This document shows, in pieces, positions 27,029-34,939 of a DNA stretch of 64,000 nucleotides (position 1 is its first letter; every line of letters starts with the position of its first letter). The stretch spans positions 226,005 to 290,004 of the forward strand of contig CAXNMJ010000002.1 of assembly GCA_964203655.1 (NCBI GenBank), given 5' to 3'. A model generated the notes under the pieces. That model saw only the letters and a list, made by a program, of their open reading frames with translations. It had not been told where the DNA came from and searched no databases. Origin of the DNA: BACL27 sp947488385 (GTDB lineage: Bacteria > Actinomycetota > Acidimicrobiia > Acidimicrobiales > Ilumatobacteraceae). The translations under genes and the position numbers were made by a program.

Positions 27029-27739
27029 ATGGTCGTCAACGGCGAGGTGCTGGCTGAACTTGAGATTTGGCATACACGGCCGTTTACGCCGACACGACGC
27101 CTTTCGCTTGGAGCATTAGATCTGCCAGTTGATCATTCGCCCGGCTTTGGTGGTCTTCTGCTCGGCGGAATTGTCGCCAATCACTTTGGTGATGTTGACG
27201 ACGAAGTCGTGCCAGATCTGCATCGTTTGCTGTCGCAAGTTGAGCGCGGTGAGCGAGTTGTTCAGCCCCGATTGCGACATCGTTTGCAAACTGATCGTCA
27301 CGGTTTAGCCAAGAGTGTGCATCGTTTGCGTGGCAACGAAAACGAATTGCAATTTGAGTTTGATTCAAATGGCAGCGAGTTGTTGCAGGTTCTGGGTGCG
27401 ATTTATGCTCTCGAGCGCCTCGAAGAAGCAGCACGACGCTCGTTGAGTGTTGTTTTGAGTCGCGCGATGCGTTGGCGCGGACCATTGGATTCATCTTTTA
27501 TTTCGTATCTTGCCGGAAGCTCAGCATCGAATATCGCGGCGATGGCCGACCCGCGGGCGTGGGCGCTTGATCTGCTCGGGTTTCCTGCGGGCACCGTCAA
27601 ACCGTCAAAGCGTCAGGTGCAAGAGCGGTATCGCGCGGTGTTGCGCAGTGTGCACCCAGACCACGGCGGCGACGCATTGACCGCCAGCAAATCAATCGAA
27701 GATATTGGAGAAGCCCGCCGAGTGCTACTGCGCTCGTGA
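27029..27739 (+). CDS. Protein with C-terminal J-domain
   Basis: 236 residues. The last 65 residues form a J-domain: a first helix (WALDLLGF), a basic helix II (RQVQERYRAVLRSV), the diagnostic HPD in VHPDHGGD, and a final helix (SIEDIGEARRVLL). This suggests a co-chaperone that stimulates an Hsp70 (DnaK). The first 165 residues match nothing I recognise. Unlike DnaJ, the J-domain is at the C-terminus, with no Gly/Phe or zinc-finger region. ATG with TAGTCT 8 nt upstream (leaderless). The downstream hydrolase begins 22 bp later. Confidence 0.75.
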   Translation: MVVNGEVLAELEIWHTRPFTPTRRLSLGALDLPVDHSPGFGGLLLGGIVANHFGDVDDEVVPDLHRLLSQVERGERVVQPRLRHRLQTDRHGLAKSVHRLRGNENELQFEFDSNGSELLQVLGAIYALERLEEAARRSLSVVLSRAMRWRGPLDSSFISYLAGSSASNIAAMADPRAWALDLLGFPAGTVKPSKRQVQERYRAVLRSVHPDHGGDALTASKSIEDIGEARRVLLRS

Positions 27740-27761
27740 AAACGCGTGTGCTGTTGCGCTC

Positions 27762-28337
27762 GTGATTAACGGCGTCGTTTTGTTTCCGGGTGCGGGAACA
27801 AATGCAAACCATCAGTCGCTAGTCGCAATCGAATCGGCGATTAAAAATACGAATGCGAAAATTAATGTTGTGCGAGTTGATTTTGAATATCGCAAAGCAG
27901 GAAAGAGCTTTCCTGACAAAACACCTGTGCTGATCGAGACGGTGCGAAACGCGGTGTTGCAGGCGGCAGCGTCTTGGCAGTGTGCGACGAACGAAGTTGT
28001 GATTGGCGGGCGCTCAATGGGTGGACGAATGTGCAGCATGGCGATTGCCGACCCAGAGCAAAAACTAGAAGTGGCCGGTTTGGTGTGTGTTTGTTACCCG
28101 TTGCATCCGCCAAAGCAGCCCGAGAAATTGCGCAGCGAACATTTGCCTAGAGTGACTGCGCCGACACTATTTATTAGTGGTACTCGCGATGAATTCGGCA
28201 CGGTTGAAGAACTCACCGCCGCAACGTCGCCGATGAATAACAAAAAGCACGTTTGGCTAGACGGTGCGAGACACGACTTAAAGAACCGAGATATCGAAGT
28301 AGGCGAAATTATCGCTAGTTGGGTTGTGAGTCTTTAG
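27762..28337 (+). CDS. Alpha/beta hydrolase, KANL3/Tex30-like
   Basis: Small alpha/beta hydrolase (191 residues from this GTG). Seen: LFPGAGTNANHQ after strand 1, the nucleophile elbow GGRSMGGRM (G-x-S-x-G), the late Asp in SGTRDEFG, and the His in DGARHDL, so the Ser-Asp-His triad is complete. The size and the RSMGGRM elbow match the bacterial proteins related to KANL3/Tex30, whose substrates are poorly defined. No signal peptide. It overlaps the end of the convergent MFS gene by 23 bp. Confidence 0.8.
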   Translation: MINGVVLFPGAGTNANHQSLVAIESAIKNTNAKINVVRVDFEYRKAGKSFPDKTPVLIETVRNAVLQAAASWQCATNEVVIGGRSMGGRMCSMAIADPEQKLEVAGLVCVCYPLHPPKQPEKLRSEHLPRVTAPTLFISGTRDEFGTVEELTAATSPMNNKKHVWLDGARHDLKNRDIEVGEIIASWVVSL

Positions 28338-29574
28338 CGCCAGTTGAAGTGCTGTCAATAACATCTTGCGGGTTGAGTTCTTCAAGTTCGCGGTGTGCCG
28401 ACTCAGGAAAAGTTGTGTACACGAGAGTTCCGGCGATGATCGGGCCCAAGGTGAGCCAAGCCATGACTTGGCCGTAACTGATATCGCGATTCAGAAATAC
28501 TCCTGCGCCGACAAGACCGATACTTCCGCCGATGAGTGATGCCGTCATGATCACGCTCGAGGCGAACGAGCGATGCAGCGTTGGAAACATCTCGCCGCGA
28601 TAAACCGCCATCGCTGGATAAGCCAGACCGAGGCAGATGCCCCCAGAAAGCGAAGCAATCCACATCGGCTGACCGCTGGTGCTAAAAGCCAGAGTGAGCA
28701 AAATCGCCCCAAGTGGAAACGTGATGGCTGACAACAGTCGACGTCCGCTTGAGTCGGCAACGCGACCACCGATCAACAGACCAATGGATGCAGGTGTGCC
28801 CGTGACCAAAGTGAACGCGGTGATGTCAATTGCCGAGTAGTCGCGCACGTCGCGCAGATAGCGAATCTGAAACACAGATGAAGCGGCGATAAAGACGTTG
28901 CCGAAAATTGCAACGAGACTTTGCGTAAATAGTCGCGAGCGGTCGATGTGCGTTGCGGTCTCAAGTTGCTTGTCATGTCGCTCGATGAAGCGAGTTGTCT
29001 CAGGCAGTCGGCGTTGCAAAATCACAGCCAGCACCAACCAAATTAACGAGAGCGCGTAGATGAATCGCCAAGATTCACGCCCGAGGTCGGCCAAAGGCAA
29101 AGCGCCAAGAGCGACAGCCGCACCAAAACCCGCGGCGAGAGCAAGCACGCTGATTGCCCACGCTCGTGACTCACTCGACATTTCTTCGGTGGCGACGATG
29201 CCAATCAGAATTGTTAGTACCAACGCCAAGGGGCGACCGATTGTTTGCGTGGCGACAAGAATCGTAAACGAAGGTGCGAGACCACCGAGTGCCGTGATTA
29301 TCGGCGCGCCGAATGCGCAGAAAATAATTAGTTGACGACGACCGATGCGGTCGGCGAGTGCGGCGAGAGGAAGTGAAATCAAAACTCCCCATCTGATGAT
29401 TGCGGCGCCGATGCCTTGTCCTTGTTCGGAAATTCCAAAGTCTTCGGCGGCATAGGCGACTGTTTGCGTGAACAAAGTGTTTGCGTATGTTGCGGGCACG
29501 CAGGCCAAGGCGAGAAGCCACAAAATAGTGCGCTGGCGCGCAGTCAAGACGGGTGTTCGGGGTTTTCTGCTCAC
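28315..29574 (-). CDS. MFS transporter
   Basis: Major facilitator with about 12 hydrophobic helices over 419 residues. The loop 2-3 signature is present as ADRIGRRQLI, and its repeat as GGRVADSSGRRLL between helices 8 and 9. The cargo is unknown; sugar-transporter-like and AAHS-like subfamilies are both possible. The GTG at 29574 was chosen because TATGCT ends 6 nt upstream; in-frame upstream starts exist but would overlap murA. This -10 overlaps that of the divergent murA. Confidence 0.82.
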   Translation of the reverse strand: MSRKPRTPVLTARQRTILWLLALACVPATYANTLFTQTVAYAAEDFGISEQGQGIGAAIIRWGVLISLPLAALADRIGRRQLIIFCAFGAPIITALGGLAPSFTILVATQTIGRPLALVLTILIGIVATEEMSSESRAWAISVLALAAGFGAAVALGALPLADLGRESWRFIYALSLIWLVLAVILQRRLPETTRFIERHDKQLETATHIDRSRLFTQSLVAIFGNVFIAASSVFQIRYLRDVRDYSAIDITAFTLVTGTPASIGLLIGGRVADSSGRRLLSAITFPLGAILLTLAFSTSGQPMWIASLSGGICLGLAYPAMAVYRGEMFPTLHRSFASSVIMTASLIGGSIGLVGAGVFLNRDISYGQVMAWLTLGPIIAGTLVYTTFPESAHRELEELNPQDVIDSTSTGAKDSQPN

Positions 29575-29580
29575 TGCGGG

Positions 29581-29588
29581 AGCATACT
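29581..29588. promoter_or_regulatory. Overlapping divergent -10 elements (MFS transporter / murA)
   Basis: On the minus strand TATGCT (29586-29581) sits 6 nt before the MFS start. On the plus strand CATACT (29583-29588) sits 8 nt before the murA ATG. They share four base pairs, so RNA polymerase could open only one at a time. Confidence 0.4.
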
Positions 29589-29596
29589 GAAATGTC

Positions 29597-30865
29597 ATGA
29601 ATAACGAGTCGCCACGCATAATTGTGCGCCGTTCGGGCCCACTTTCAGGCAACGTTCAGGTGCCAGGGGCAAAGAACTCGGTGCTCAAGTTGATGGCGGC
29701 GACTTTGCTTGCCGAAGGCGAATTCGTTTTGACAAACGTGCCGGCAATTGCCGACGTCGAGACGATGTCAGAACTTCTGGGTGCCCTTGGAGTGAAAACG
29801 AAATGGCTCGGGCCACATGAAATTTCGCTGACAAACTCGGGCAATATTTCAACCGAAGCGCCGTTTGAGAACGTCGAAAAGATTCGCGCCAGCATCAACG
29901 TGTTGGGTCCGTTGCTGACTCATTACGGGCAGGCTTTGATCAACTGGCCTGGTGGTGACGACTTTGGTGGTCGACCGATTGACTTGCACATCAGCGGTCT
30001 CGAAAAAATGGGTGCAACAATCGAGCAAAATCTTTTGAACATCAATGCGTATGCCCAAGAGTTGCATGGCGCAGAGATCGAACTTTCATTTGCAAGTGTT
30101 GGTGCGACAGAAAATATTTTGACGGCGGCAATTTATGCCAAGGGCACAACCGTGATTGATAATGCCGCACGTGAACCTGAAATCGGCGACTTGTGCAACA
30201 TGCTCGTGGCGATGGGTGCACAGATTGAAGGCATCGGCACTTCGCGACTTGTGATTCACGGATCTAAAAAAGGTTCGTTGCGCGGTGTGCGTCACGCTGT
30301 AATCAACGACCGTGTACAAGCGGCAACGTATATCGCAGCCGTTGCAATCGCTGGTGGCGATGTGCAAGTTCGTGGCGCTCGCCCCGAGCACATGGAGATG
30401 GTGATAAATAAATACACACAGATGGGCGTTTCGATTTATCCACAACGAGATGGTTTGCGCGTCACGGCACCAGAGCGTCTTTCGGCGATTGATTTCGCGA
30501 CGTTGCCGTATCCAGGAATTGCGACTGACTACAAGCCGTTGTTGGTGGCGATGAATTCTGTTGCGAGCGGCGTTGGCATTGTGACTGAAAATTTATTTCC
30601 GGGTCGATTCAGATACATAGAAGAGTTGTGCAAACTTGGCGCCGATATTCGCATCGACGGACACCACGCCGTGATTAAAGGTGTTGATCATCTAATTGGC
30701 ACTGCGGTGACGGCGCCAGACATTCGTGCTGGGGCTGCGTTAGTCGTGGCTGGGCTTGCCGCGCACGGCGAAACAGTAATCAGTGAGATTCATCACATTG
30801 ATCGTGGCTACGACGATTTAGTCGGAAGACTTAGCGGTCTTGGCGCTGACGTGACTCGCGTTTGA
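29597..30865 (+). CDS. murA: UDP-N-acetylglucosamine 1-carboxyvinyltransferase, fosfomycin-insensitive type
   Basis: First committed step of peptidoglycan synthesis, transferring enolpyruvate from PEP to UDP-GlcNAc. Seen: PGAKNSVLKLMAA with the substrate-binding Lys-Asn, RASINVLGPLL, SGLEKMGA, and PYPGIATDYKPLLVAM with the late catalytic Asp. 422 residues. The loop that carries the nucleophilic Cys115 in E. coli reads WPGGDDFGGRPIDLH here, with Asp121 at that position. The same Cys-to-Asp change in M. tuberculosis MurA (C117D) gives intrinsic fosfomycin resistance. Confidence 0.96.
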   Translation: MNNESPRIIVRRSGPLSGNVQVPGAKNSVLKLMAATLLAEGEFVLTNVPAIADVETMSELLGALGVKTKWLGPHEISLTNSGNISTEAPFENVEKIRASINVLGPLLTHYGQALINWPGGDDFGGRPIDLHISGLEKMGATIEQNLLNINAYAQELHGAEIELSFASVGATENILTAAIYAKGTTVIDNAAREPEIGDLCNMLVAMGAQIEGIGTSRLVIHGSKKGSLRGVRHAVINDRVQAATYIAAVAIAGGDVQVRGARPEHMEMVINKYTQMGVSIYPQRDGLRVTAPERLSAIDFATLPYPGIATDYKPLLVAMNSVASGVGIVTENLFPGRFRYIEELCKLGADIRIDGHHAVIKGVDHLIGTAVTAPDIRAGAALVVAGLAAHGETVISEIHHIDRGYDDLVGRLSGLGADVTRV

Positions 30866-30959
30866 CGCGACGCGTCGCCTGCCACAAGACCCCGATTATC
30901 ACGAGAATTGGTCCCGCGACTAAGAGAATTTCATCCCAACCACCTTGGTGAGCAAGCAC
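30831..30959 (-). CDS. Small single-pass membrane protein (42 residues)
   Basis: MLAHQGGWDEILLVAGPIL... : a short polar start, one hydrophobic helix (ILLVAGPILVIIGVLWQ, residues 11-27), then a very basic tail (ATRRVKRESRQRQDR). This is a plausible N-out, C-in single-pass topology. The GTG has a consensus-like TACGAT 6 nt upstream, the leaderless pattern seen elsewhere in the window. Its last 35 bp lie antisense to the end of murA. Function unknown. It fills the gap between murA and the NifU-type gene. Confidence 0.6.
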   Translation of the reverse strand: MLAHQGGWDEILLVAGPILVIIGVLWQATRRVKRESRQRQDR

Positions 30960-31004
30960 CCTCGTATCGTAGAGGGTTCAGGAACAACAAGGCAGGATAA
31001 TCAC

Positions 31005-31235
31005 GTGTCAATTCGTACCCAAGTAGAAGAGACGATCGAAGTCATTCGTCCTGCATTGCAGGCCGACGGCGGCGACATCATTCTGCGCGATGTTGACGAG
31101 ACGACGGGCATCGTCAGCGTGACGCTTACCGGTGCATGCGGAACCTGCCCAGCATCTGATCAAACTTTGAAGGCGGGAATTGAGCGCATTATGCGCGACC
31201 GTATTGACGGCATCACTGAGGTTGTGGCGGTCTGA
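31005..31235 (+). CDS. NifU-like C-terminal domain protein (Fe-S cluster carrier)
   Basis: A 76-residue Nfu domain: VRPALQADGGDIILRDVDE and the cluster-binding CxxC in TGACGTCPASDQTLK. Stand-alone Nfu proteins carry Fe-S clusters to target enzymes. The GTG at 31005 is preferred because the domain starts there and GGCAGGA lies 7 nt upstream; an upstream TTG at 30945 would add 20 unconserved residues. Cysteine desulfurase lies 2.5 kb downstream, which fits a role in Fe-S assembly. Confidence 0.9.
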   Translation: MSIRTQVEETIEVIRPALQADGGDIILRDVDETTGIVSVTLTGACGTCPASDQTLKAGIERIMRDRIDGITEVVAV

Positions 31236-31260
31236 TCAATGACAAAGTTGTCGTGACTCG

Positions 31261-32220
31261 ATGAACGCACGCTCAACCGACGCGACAGAATTATTTAAGG
31301 ATGCTTGCGCAGGTGACCGCGCGGCCCTCGCACGATTGCTGTCGCTGATCGAGCGCGGCGGCGACGACGCGCGAAGTGTCGGGCGGTTGGTGTATCCGAA
31401 AATTGGCAAAGGATATGTTGTTGGTCTCACCGGCGCACCGGGTGCCGGCAAGAGCACTCTCACTTCAGCTTTGATTAGTCATGTTCGCTCTTTGAAGCAA
31501 GAAGTTTCAGTTTTGGCGATTGATCCGTCGTCGCCGTTTACTGGTGGTGCGATTTTGGGTGACCGAGTGCGAATGCAAAGTCATGCAACTGACGCAGGCG
31601 TATTTATTCGCAGTATGGCGACGCGTGGCCATCTTGGCGGTTTGAGTCTGGCAACAAGCGAAGCCGTGCGTTTGCTCGACGCGGTTGGTTCACCGTGCAC
31701 TTTGGTTGAAACAGTTGGCGTTGGACAAGTCGAAGTTGAAATCGCGCGCAATGCCGACACGATTGTCGTAGTTGTAAACCCAGGTTGGGGCGACTCGGTA
31801 CAAGCCAATAAAGCAGGCTTGCTTGAAATCGCCGACATATTTGTGATCAACAAAGCCGATCGACCAGGTGTTGATCAAACACGTCGTGATCTAGAGCAGA
31901 TGCTTGAACTTTCAGACTTCACTTCAACGGCATGGCGCCCGATGATCGTGACAACCGTCGGAACAACTGGCCAAGGTGCCGATTCGTTGTGGGATGCGAT
32001 CAATCAGCACCGGGCTCACGCAACGGCAGATGGCTCGCTCGCGTCGCGTCGAGAGCAACGCCTGCGCAATGAACTGCGAGCGATTATCGAACGTCGGCTT
32101 GAGCACCGAGCACGTGAAATTTGCACGGGCGAGCGGTGGGAAGCGATTCAAAACGAGATGTTGGCACATTCGCGTGACCCTTGGAGTTGTGCCGACGAAA
32201 TGCTGGCCGGAGTTCTCTAA
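31261..32220 (+). CDS. meaB: MeaB/ArgK family GTPase (methylmalonyl-CoA mutase chaperone)
   Basis: P-loop G3E GTPase that protects and reloads B12-dependent acyl-CoA mutases. Seen: Walker A GLTGAPGAGKSTL near residue 55, the DPSSPFTGGAILGDR switch region, ETVGVGQVEVE, and the guanine-specificity motif NKAD. 319 residues with a C-terminal dimerisation arm. No mutase gene is within the window, so the partner is inferred from the family. It starts 25 bp after the Nfu gene. Confidence 0.92.
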   Translation: MNARSTDATELFKDACAGDRAALARLLSLIERGGDDARSVGRLVYPKIGKGYVVGLTGAPGAGKSTLTSALISHVRSLKQEVSVLAIDPSSPFTGGAILGDRVRMQSHATDAGVFIRSMATRGHLGGLSLATSEAVRLLDAVGSPCTLVETVGVGQVEVEIARNADTIVVVVNPGWGDSVQANKAGLLEIADIFVINKADRPGVDQTRRDLEQMLELSDFTSTAWRPMIVTTVGTTGQGADSLWDAINQHRAHATADGSLASRREQRLRNELRAIIERRLEHRAREICTGERWEAIQNEMLAHSRDPWSCADEMLAGVL

Positions 32221-32236
32221 TGCGAAAGTTTGAATC

Positions 32237-32926
32237 GTGAAGCGAGTCTTCGCTTCACTTAACGAACCTGAGTTGCGTCGTGTTGTCGTCTCAAGTTTGA
32301 CACTCGGTGCTGCGGTCGGTGTTTTTGCCTTGTCGTTTGGTGTCGCTTCAGTCAGTGCAGGGGCAAGTGTTTGGCAAACCTGTGCACTCTCGCTGTTTGT
32401 GTTTACCGGTGCGTCACAGTTCTCGGCGATGAGCGTGGTTGGTGCGGGTGGTTCGCTTGCTGCTGCGTTTGGCGGTGCTGTATTGCTTGCAGCAAGAAAT
32501 TTTGTTTATGGTTTGGCGCTTTCATCTTCGGCGAATTCAATGGCAAAAAGTCTGCCGCGTCGATTGTTCGCCGCCCATTTTGTGATTGATGAGACGACCG
32601 CTCTTGCTCTTGGTCAAGAATCACCACGCTTGCGCAAAGTTGCGTTTTGGACGACTGGCTTGGGCCTGTTCACATTTTGGAATCTCGGCACTCTGATCGG
32701 AGCTTTGGCGGGCAGCGCGATTGATCCACAAAAGTTTGGTTTAGATATCGCATTTCCGGCGGCATTCATCGTGATGTTGATGCCGCACCTGCGCTCGAAA
32801 CTTGGTCGACAAGCGGCCGTGCTAGGTGGCGCTTTGTGTTTGGTTTCAATTTCGTTTTTGCCGGTGGGTGTGCCGATCTTGATTGCAGCAATGGCTGTGC
32901 TGGTGGGGGTGCGCGGTGATAACTGA
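32237..32926 (+). CDS. azlC: AzlC family transporter (large subunit)
   Basis: Large membrane subunit of a branched-chain amino-acid exporter of the AzlCD/YgaZH type. Seen: FVFTGASQFSAMSVVGAGGS, a family hallmark, AARNFVYGLALS, and FVIDETTALAL. 229 residues with six or more hydrophobic helices. The GTG start lies 16 bp after meaB. It overlaps azlD by 11 bp. Exporting excess leucine, isoleucine or valine would fit the leu/ilv genes further along, but the substrate is inferred from the family. Confidence 0.9.
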   Translation: MKRVFASLNEPELRRVVVSSLTLGAAVGVFALSFGVASVSAGASVWQTCALSLFVFTGASQFSAMSVVGAGGSLAAAFGGAVLLAARNFVYGLALSSSANSMAKSLPRRLFAAHFVIDETTALALGQESPRLRKVAFWTTGLGLFTFWNLGTLIGALAGSAIDPQKFGLDIAFPAAFIVMLMPHLRSKLGRQAAVLGGALCLVSISFLPVGVPILIAAMAVLVGVRGDN

Positions 32927-33236
32927 AGCACCAGCAAATTTGTGGATAATGATCATCGCGCTCGCAGCGAGTGCGTATCTACTAAAAATGTTTGGGCTCG
33001 TCGTGTTGGGCTCTCGGCAGTTACCAAAAGTTTTTGACAGATGTTTAGGATTAATTCCGGCTGCGTTGCTTTCTGCTCTGGTGCTCAAAGACACATTTTC
33101 GCTTGGCCAAAGTTTGGTTGTTGATGCTCGAGTGGCAGGTTTTGCTGTCGCTGTTGTTGCAGCATGGCGTCGCGCGCCGCTAATTGTTGTTGTTGTTTTG
33201 GCCGCGACAGCAACGGCGCTTGTTCGCGCTGTCTAA
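32916..33236 (+). CDS. azlD: AzlD family transporter (small subunit)
   Basis: Small membrane partner of AzlC: 106 residues, four hydrophobic segments, with the family sequence LGLIPAALLSALVLKDTF. The GTG at 32916 lies inside the end of azlC (11-bp overlap), which is typical of this pair and suggests coupled, equal production. After it come 34 bp with a TTAG tetranucleotide run and no gene. Confidence 0.88.
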   Translation: MITEAPANLWIMIIALAASAYLLKMFGLVVLGSRQLPKVFDRCLGLIPAALLSALVLKDTFSLGQSLVVDARVAGFAVAVVAAWRRAPLIVVVVLAATATALVRAV

Positions 33237-33270
33237 AACTTTGTAACTCAGTGTTTAGCTTGTTAGTTAG

Positions 33271-33714
33271 TTAGTTAGCGCAGAGTGCGGCCAGGCCGCG
33301 TAAATTTCGCTTCCAGATTTGGCGCAGAACTATTTTTCCGCCGATGAATGCGCCGAGTGGGCCGGCCAGAAACCAAGGAAAGATCAGTTCTTCTTCCCAC
33401 TTAAAAAGAGTGCGTGTGCCGTTGTCGATCGGCTCAAGAGTGAACACGCCGCTGCCCGTGACGATGCCGATGTGTTTGACACCCATTGCTTTGCCCGGCA
33501 CCCACTGGGTGATTTCCATTTTGTCGGTCAGGCGAATTGGGCCAACTTTTGTGTCGCACAAGAACGCCGTGCCGACTCCGCGAGTTTGGTCAGAGACGAA
33601 GCGAATGGCGACGGCGTCATGCATCCAATCAACATGGCGTTCGATTGGCTCGACAATTTGCCAGACCTTTTCGGGGGTGGCATCAATTTCTATAGAAACT
33701 TTGATCATGCTCAT
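33271..33714 (-). CDS. SRPBCC (START/polyketide cyclase-like) family protein
   Basis: 147 residues with the helix-grip fold pattern: IEIDATPEKVWQIVEPIERH at the start, strands in the middle (FKWEEELIFPWF), and a long C-terminal helix (GGKIVLRQIWKRNLRGLAAL). Proteins like this bind hydrophobic ligands or lipids; no specific role can be assigned. Two nearby ATGs (33714, 33708) are possible starts; TACACT lies 9 nt before the first. Divergent from the cysteine desulfurase. Confidence 0.82.
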   Translation of the reverse strand: MSMIKVSIEIDATPEKVWQIVEPIERHVDWMHDAVAIRFVSDQTRGVGTAFLCDTKVGPIRLTDKMEITQWVPGKAMGVKHIGIVTGSGVFTLEPIDNGTRTLFKWEEELIFPWFLAGPLGAFIGGKIVLRQIWKRNLRGLAALCAN

Positions 33715-33745
33715 CGTTAGGCGAGTGTAGTTAGCCTGTAAGTCT

Positions 33746-34939
33746 GTGGCGATTCGTAGCGAACAAAATGGCAGCCAGTCGGCCGTGGCCGAGTTCGTCT
33801 ATTTAGATCACGCGGCGAGCACGCCGATGCGCCAAGAGGCGATTGATGCGATGAGTCCTTATATGAGCGGTATCTATGCCAATCCGTCGGGTTCACATCG
33901 ATTTGCGCGACTTGCTCGAAAGGCCATTGATGAGGCCCGCGACGATGTTGCTGAGGCGTTGGGCTGCAAAGTGGGCGAAGTGATTTTCACGAGCGGCGGA
34001 ACCGAAGGCGACAATGCGGCGATTTTTGGTGCGGCGCGCAACCGCGGCGGCATTTCAATTTGTTCGGCTGCTGAACATCACGCAGTTTTGCACTGCGTCG
34101 AAAATCTGCACGGACGAGTCGTCAGCGTCGATGCGACTGGCGTCATTGATATTGCAGAACTTGAAGCAGCGTTGCAAGACCCGCAAATCGCCGGAAATGT
34201 AAGCGTCGTGTCAGTGATGGCAGTGAACAACGAAGTCGGCAGTATTTCTCCGCTGCGACAAGTTGCCAAGGTCGTGCGCGCGCATGCGCCAAACGCAGTT
34301 CTGCACACCGATGCTGTTCAAGCGGCTTGTTGGCAAGACCTGCGCGAAATTTCAAAACTCGTTGACGTTCTGTCTGTCTCGGCGCATAAATTTGGCGGAC
34401 CAAAAGGTATGGGCATCACGATGCAGCGTCTTGGTTTGCAAATTGATCCGCTGATTGTTGGGGGCGGCCAAGAGCGTGATCGTCGAAGTGGCACACACAA
34501 TGTCGCTGGCATCATGGCAACTGCGGCTGCGTTGCGCGTTACAGATCAAACACGCAACGAAGAAGTTGCCCGTGTAACGAAGTTGCGCGATGCACTTGTT
34601 GACGGCATATGTAGCGAGATTGATGATGTACTCGAGACCGTGCCGCGCGACAAACGAGTTGCAGGCATTGCTCACATGTGTATTGCTGGTTGCGAGAGCG
34701 AGTCTGTGCTTTACCTGCTTGACGAGGCGATGATTTGTGCGTCGGCGGCCAGCGCGTGCGCCAGCGGGGCAATGGAACCATCGCATGTGCTTACTGCGAT
34801 GGGTGTTGATAAGCAGCACTCAATGGGAGCTCTACGCATGAGCCTTGGCCATACGACCACTGAGAGCGAAATTGACCGTGCAGTAAATGCTGTTGTCGGG
34901 GTTGTTCGGCAGTTGCGCCGCAATAAAATTAAAGCCTGA
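33746..34939 (+). CDS. Cysteine desulfurase
   Basis: PLP enzyme that takes sulfur from cysteine and delivers it as persulfide. Seen: YLDHAASTPMR, TSGGTEGDNAAI, the AEHHAV histidine stacked on PLP, the PLP lysine in SVSAHKFGGPKG, and the mobile catalytic loop with cysteines in SAASACASGAMEPSH. 397 residues, NifS/IscS type. The GTG has TAGCCT 8 nt upstream (leaderless). Its stop overlaps the mnmA start (TGATG), so it is probably the sulfur donor for tRNA thiolation by MnmA, and may also serve Fe-S assembly. Confidence 0.94.
   Translation: MAIRSEQNGSQSAVAEFVYLDHAASTPMRQEAIDAMSPYMSGIYANPSGSHRFARLARKAIDEARDDVAEALGCKVGEVIFTSGGTEGDNAAIFGAARNRGGISICSAAEHHAVLHCVENLHGRVVSVDATGVIDIAELEAALQDPQIAGNVSVVSVMAVNNEVGSISPLRQVAKVVRAHAPNAVLHTDAVQAACWQDLREISKLVDVLSVSAHKFGGPKGMGITMQRLGLQIDPLIVGGGQERDRRSGTHNVAGIMATAAALRVTDQTRNEEVARVTKLRDALVDGICSEIDDVLETVPRDKRVAGIAHMCIAGCESESVLYLLDEAMICASAASACASGAMEPSHVLTAMGVDKQHSMGALRMSLGHTTTESEIDRAVNAVVGVVRQLRRNKIKA

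Noticed and set aside
33237..33270. TTAG tetranucleotide run before the SRPBCC gene end as a functional element
   Set aside because: Only about three units, supplying redundant stop codons; no structure or T tract.
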